Assembly (NCBI GenBank): GCA_900770535.1
Contig: CAAHDV010000059.1
Location: forward strand, 1 to 32,155
Length of the DNA stretch: 32,155 bases
Direction: 5' to 3'
DNA from: Lachnospiraceae bacterium
Lineage (GTDB): Bacteria > Bacillota > Clostridia > Lachnospirales > Lachnospiraceae
Positions within the stretch are counted from its first letter, which is position 1. The number at the start of each line of letters is the position of its first letter. This document shows, in pieces, positions 32,085-32,155 of the stretch. The translations under genes were made by a program, and so were the position numbers. The notes beneath the pieces were generated by a model. The model saw only the letters and a list, made by a program, of their open reading frames with translations, did not search any database and was not told where the DNA came from.

Positions 32085-32113
32085 TTGACGCCATCCGCTT
32101 TTGATAGTACAAT
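32085..32113 (+). promoter_or_regulatory. Near-consensus sigma-A promoter reading off the right edge
   Basis: TTGACG (32085-32090), a 17-bp spacer and TACAAT (32108-32113), five of six matches in both boxes. It faces right and lies 4 bp from the second copy of the inverted-repeat element. The gene it serves is outside the window. Confidence 0.6.
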
Positions 32114-32117
32114 GAGG

Positions 32118-32155
32118 GTAACTGTTCAGTAGGTCTGCGCATTCACTGCGCTGAC
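32118..32155. mobile_element. Left 38 bp of a second copy of the inverted-repeat element
   Basis: All 38 bases are identical to 18942-18979, beginning exactly at the terminal GTAACTGTTCAGTA. The rest lies beyond the window. The left flank is caatgagg, which should recur, perhaps imperfectly, after the right end if the element makes 8-bp target duplications. Confidence 0.85.

Overview
The window looks like chromosomal DNA from a spore-forming, Gram-positive Clostridia member, most likely Lachnospiraceae-like. The evidence is a pth-mfd-spoVT block, a Csp-type subtilisin, an LPKTG surface protein, choline-binding-type cell-wall repeats, strong AGGAGG ribosome sites and TTGACA/TATAAT promoters. 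Species cannot be read from the sequence. The first 4.2 kb is visibly more AT-rich than the rest.

Layout. 1-2363: 3' part of a repeat-built, sortase-anchored surface protein, ended by a 19-bp perfect hairpin. 2544-4250: an AAA-ATPase-like/PD-(D/E)XK protein, 10 bp upstream of the housekeeping pair pth-mfd (4264-8411). 8480-10600: a CHASE-type hybrid histidine kinase sitting between mfd and spoVT. 10711-11259: spoVT, with a sigma-G-like promoter. 11379-12407: a small unknown protein bracketed by palindromes, then a small lipoprotein. 12484-14484, minus strand: two secreted proteins with cell-wall-binding repeats.

14735-25921: a surface-glycan region, all on the plus strand. It holds a TPP-dependent acetolactate-synthase-like enzyme, an NAD-dependent epimerase/dehydratase, a TylC3-like sugar C-methyltransferase, a second paralogous epimerase, three GT2-type glycosyltransferase genes (one with two catalytic domains) and a polyprenyl-phosphate sugar-1-phosphate transferase. 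A LytR-CpsA-Psr protein (25964-28231) and an HtrA-type protease (28434-30170) follow. A Csp-like subtilisin lies on the minus strand (30250-32025).

Reading as a system (inference): the first four enzymes plausibly make a branched sugar, the glycosyltransferases and the polyprenyl transferase build a lipid-linked glycan, and the LCP protein attaches it to peptidoglycan. No flippase, polymerase, ABC exporter or sugar-nucleotide synthesis gene is visible, so the pathway is incomplete here.

The least ordinary DNA feature is a 133-bp element with 14-bp terminal inverted repeats and a candidate 8-bp target duplication (18942-19074). Its first 38 bases recur exactly at the right edge of the window (32118-32155), so it is a dispersed, MITE-like repeat.
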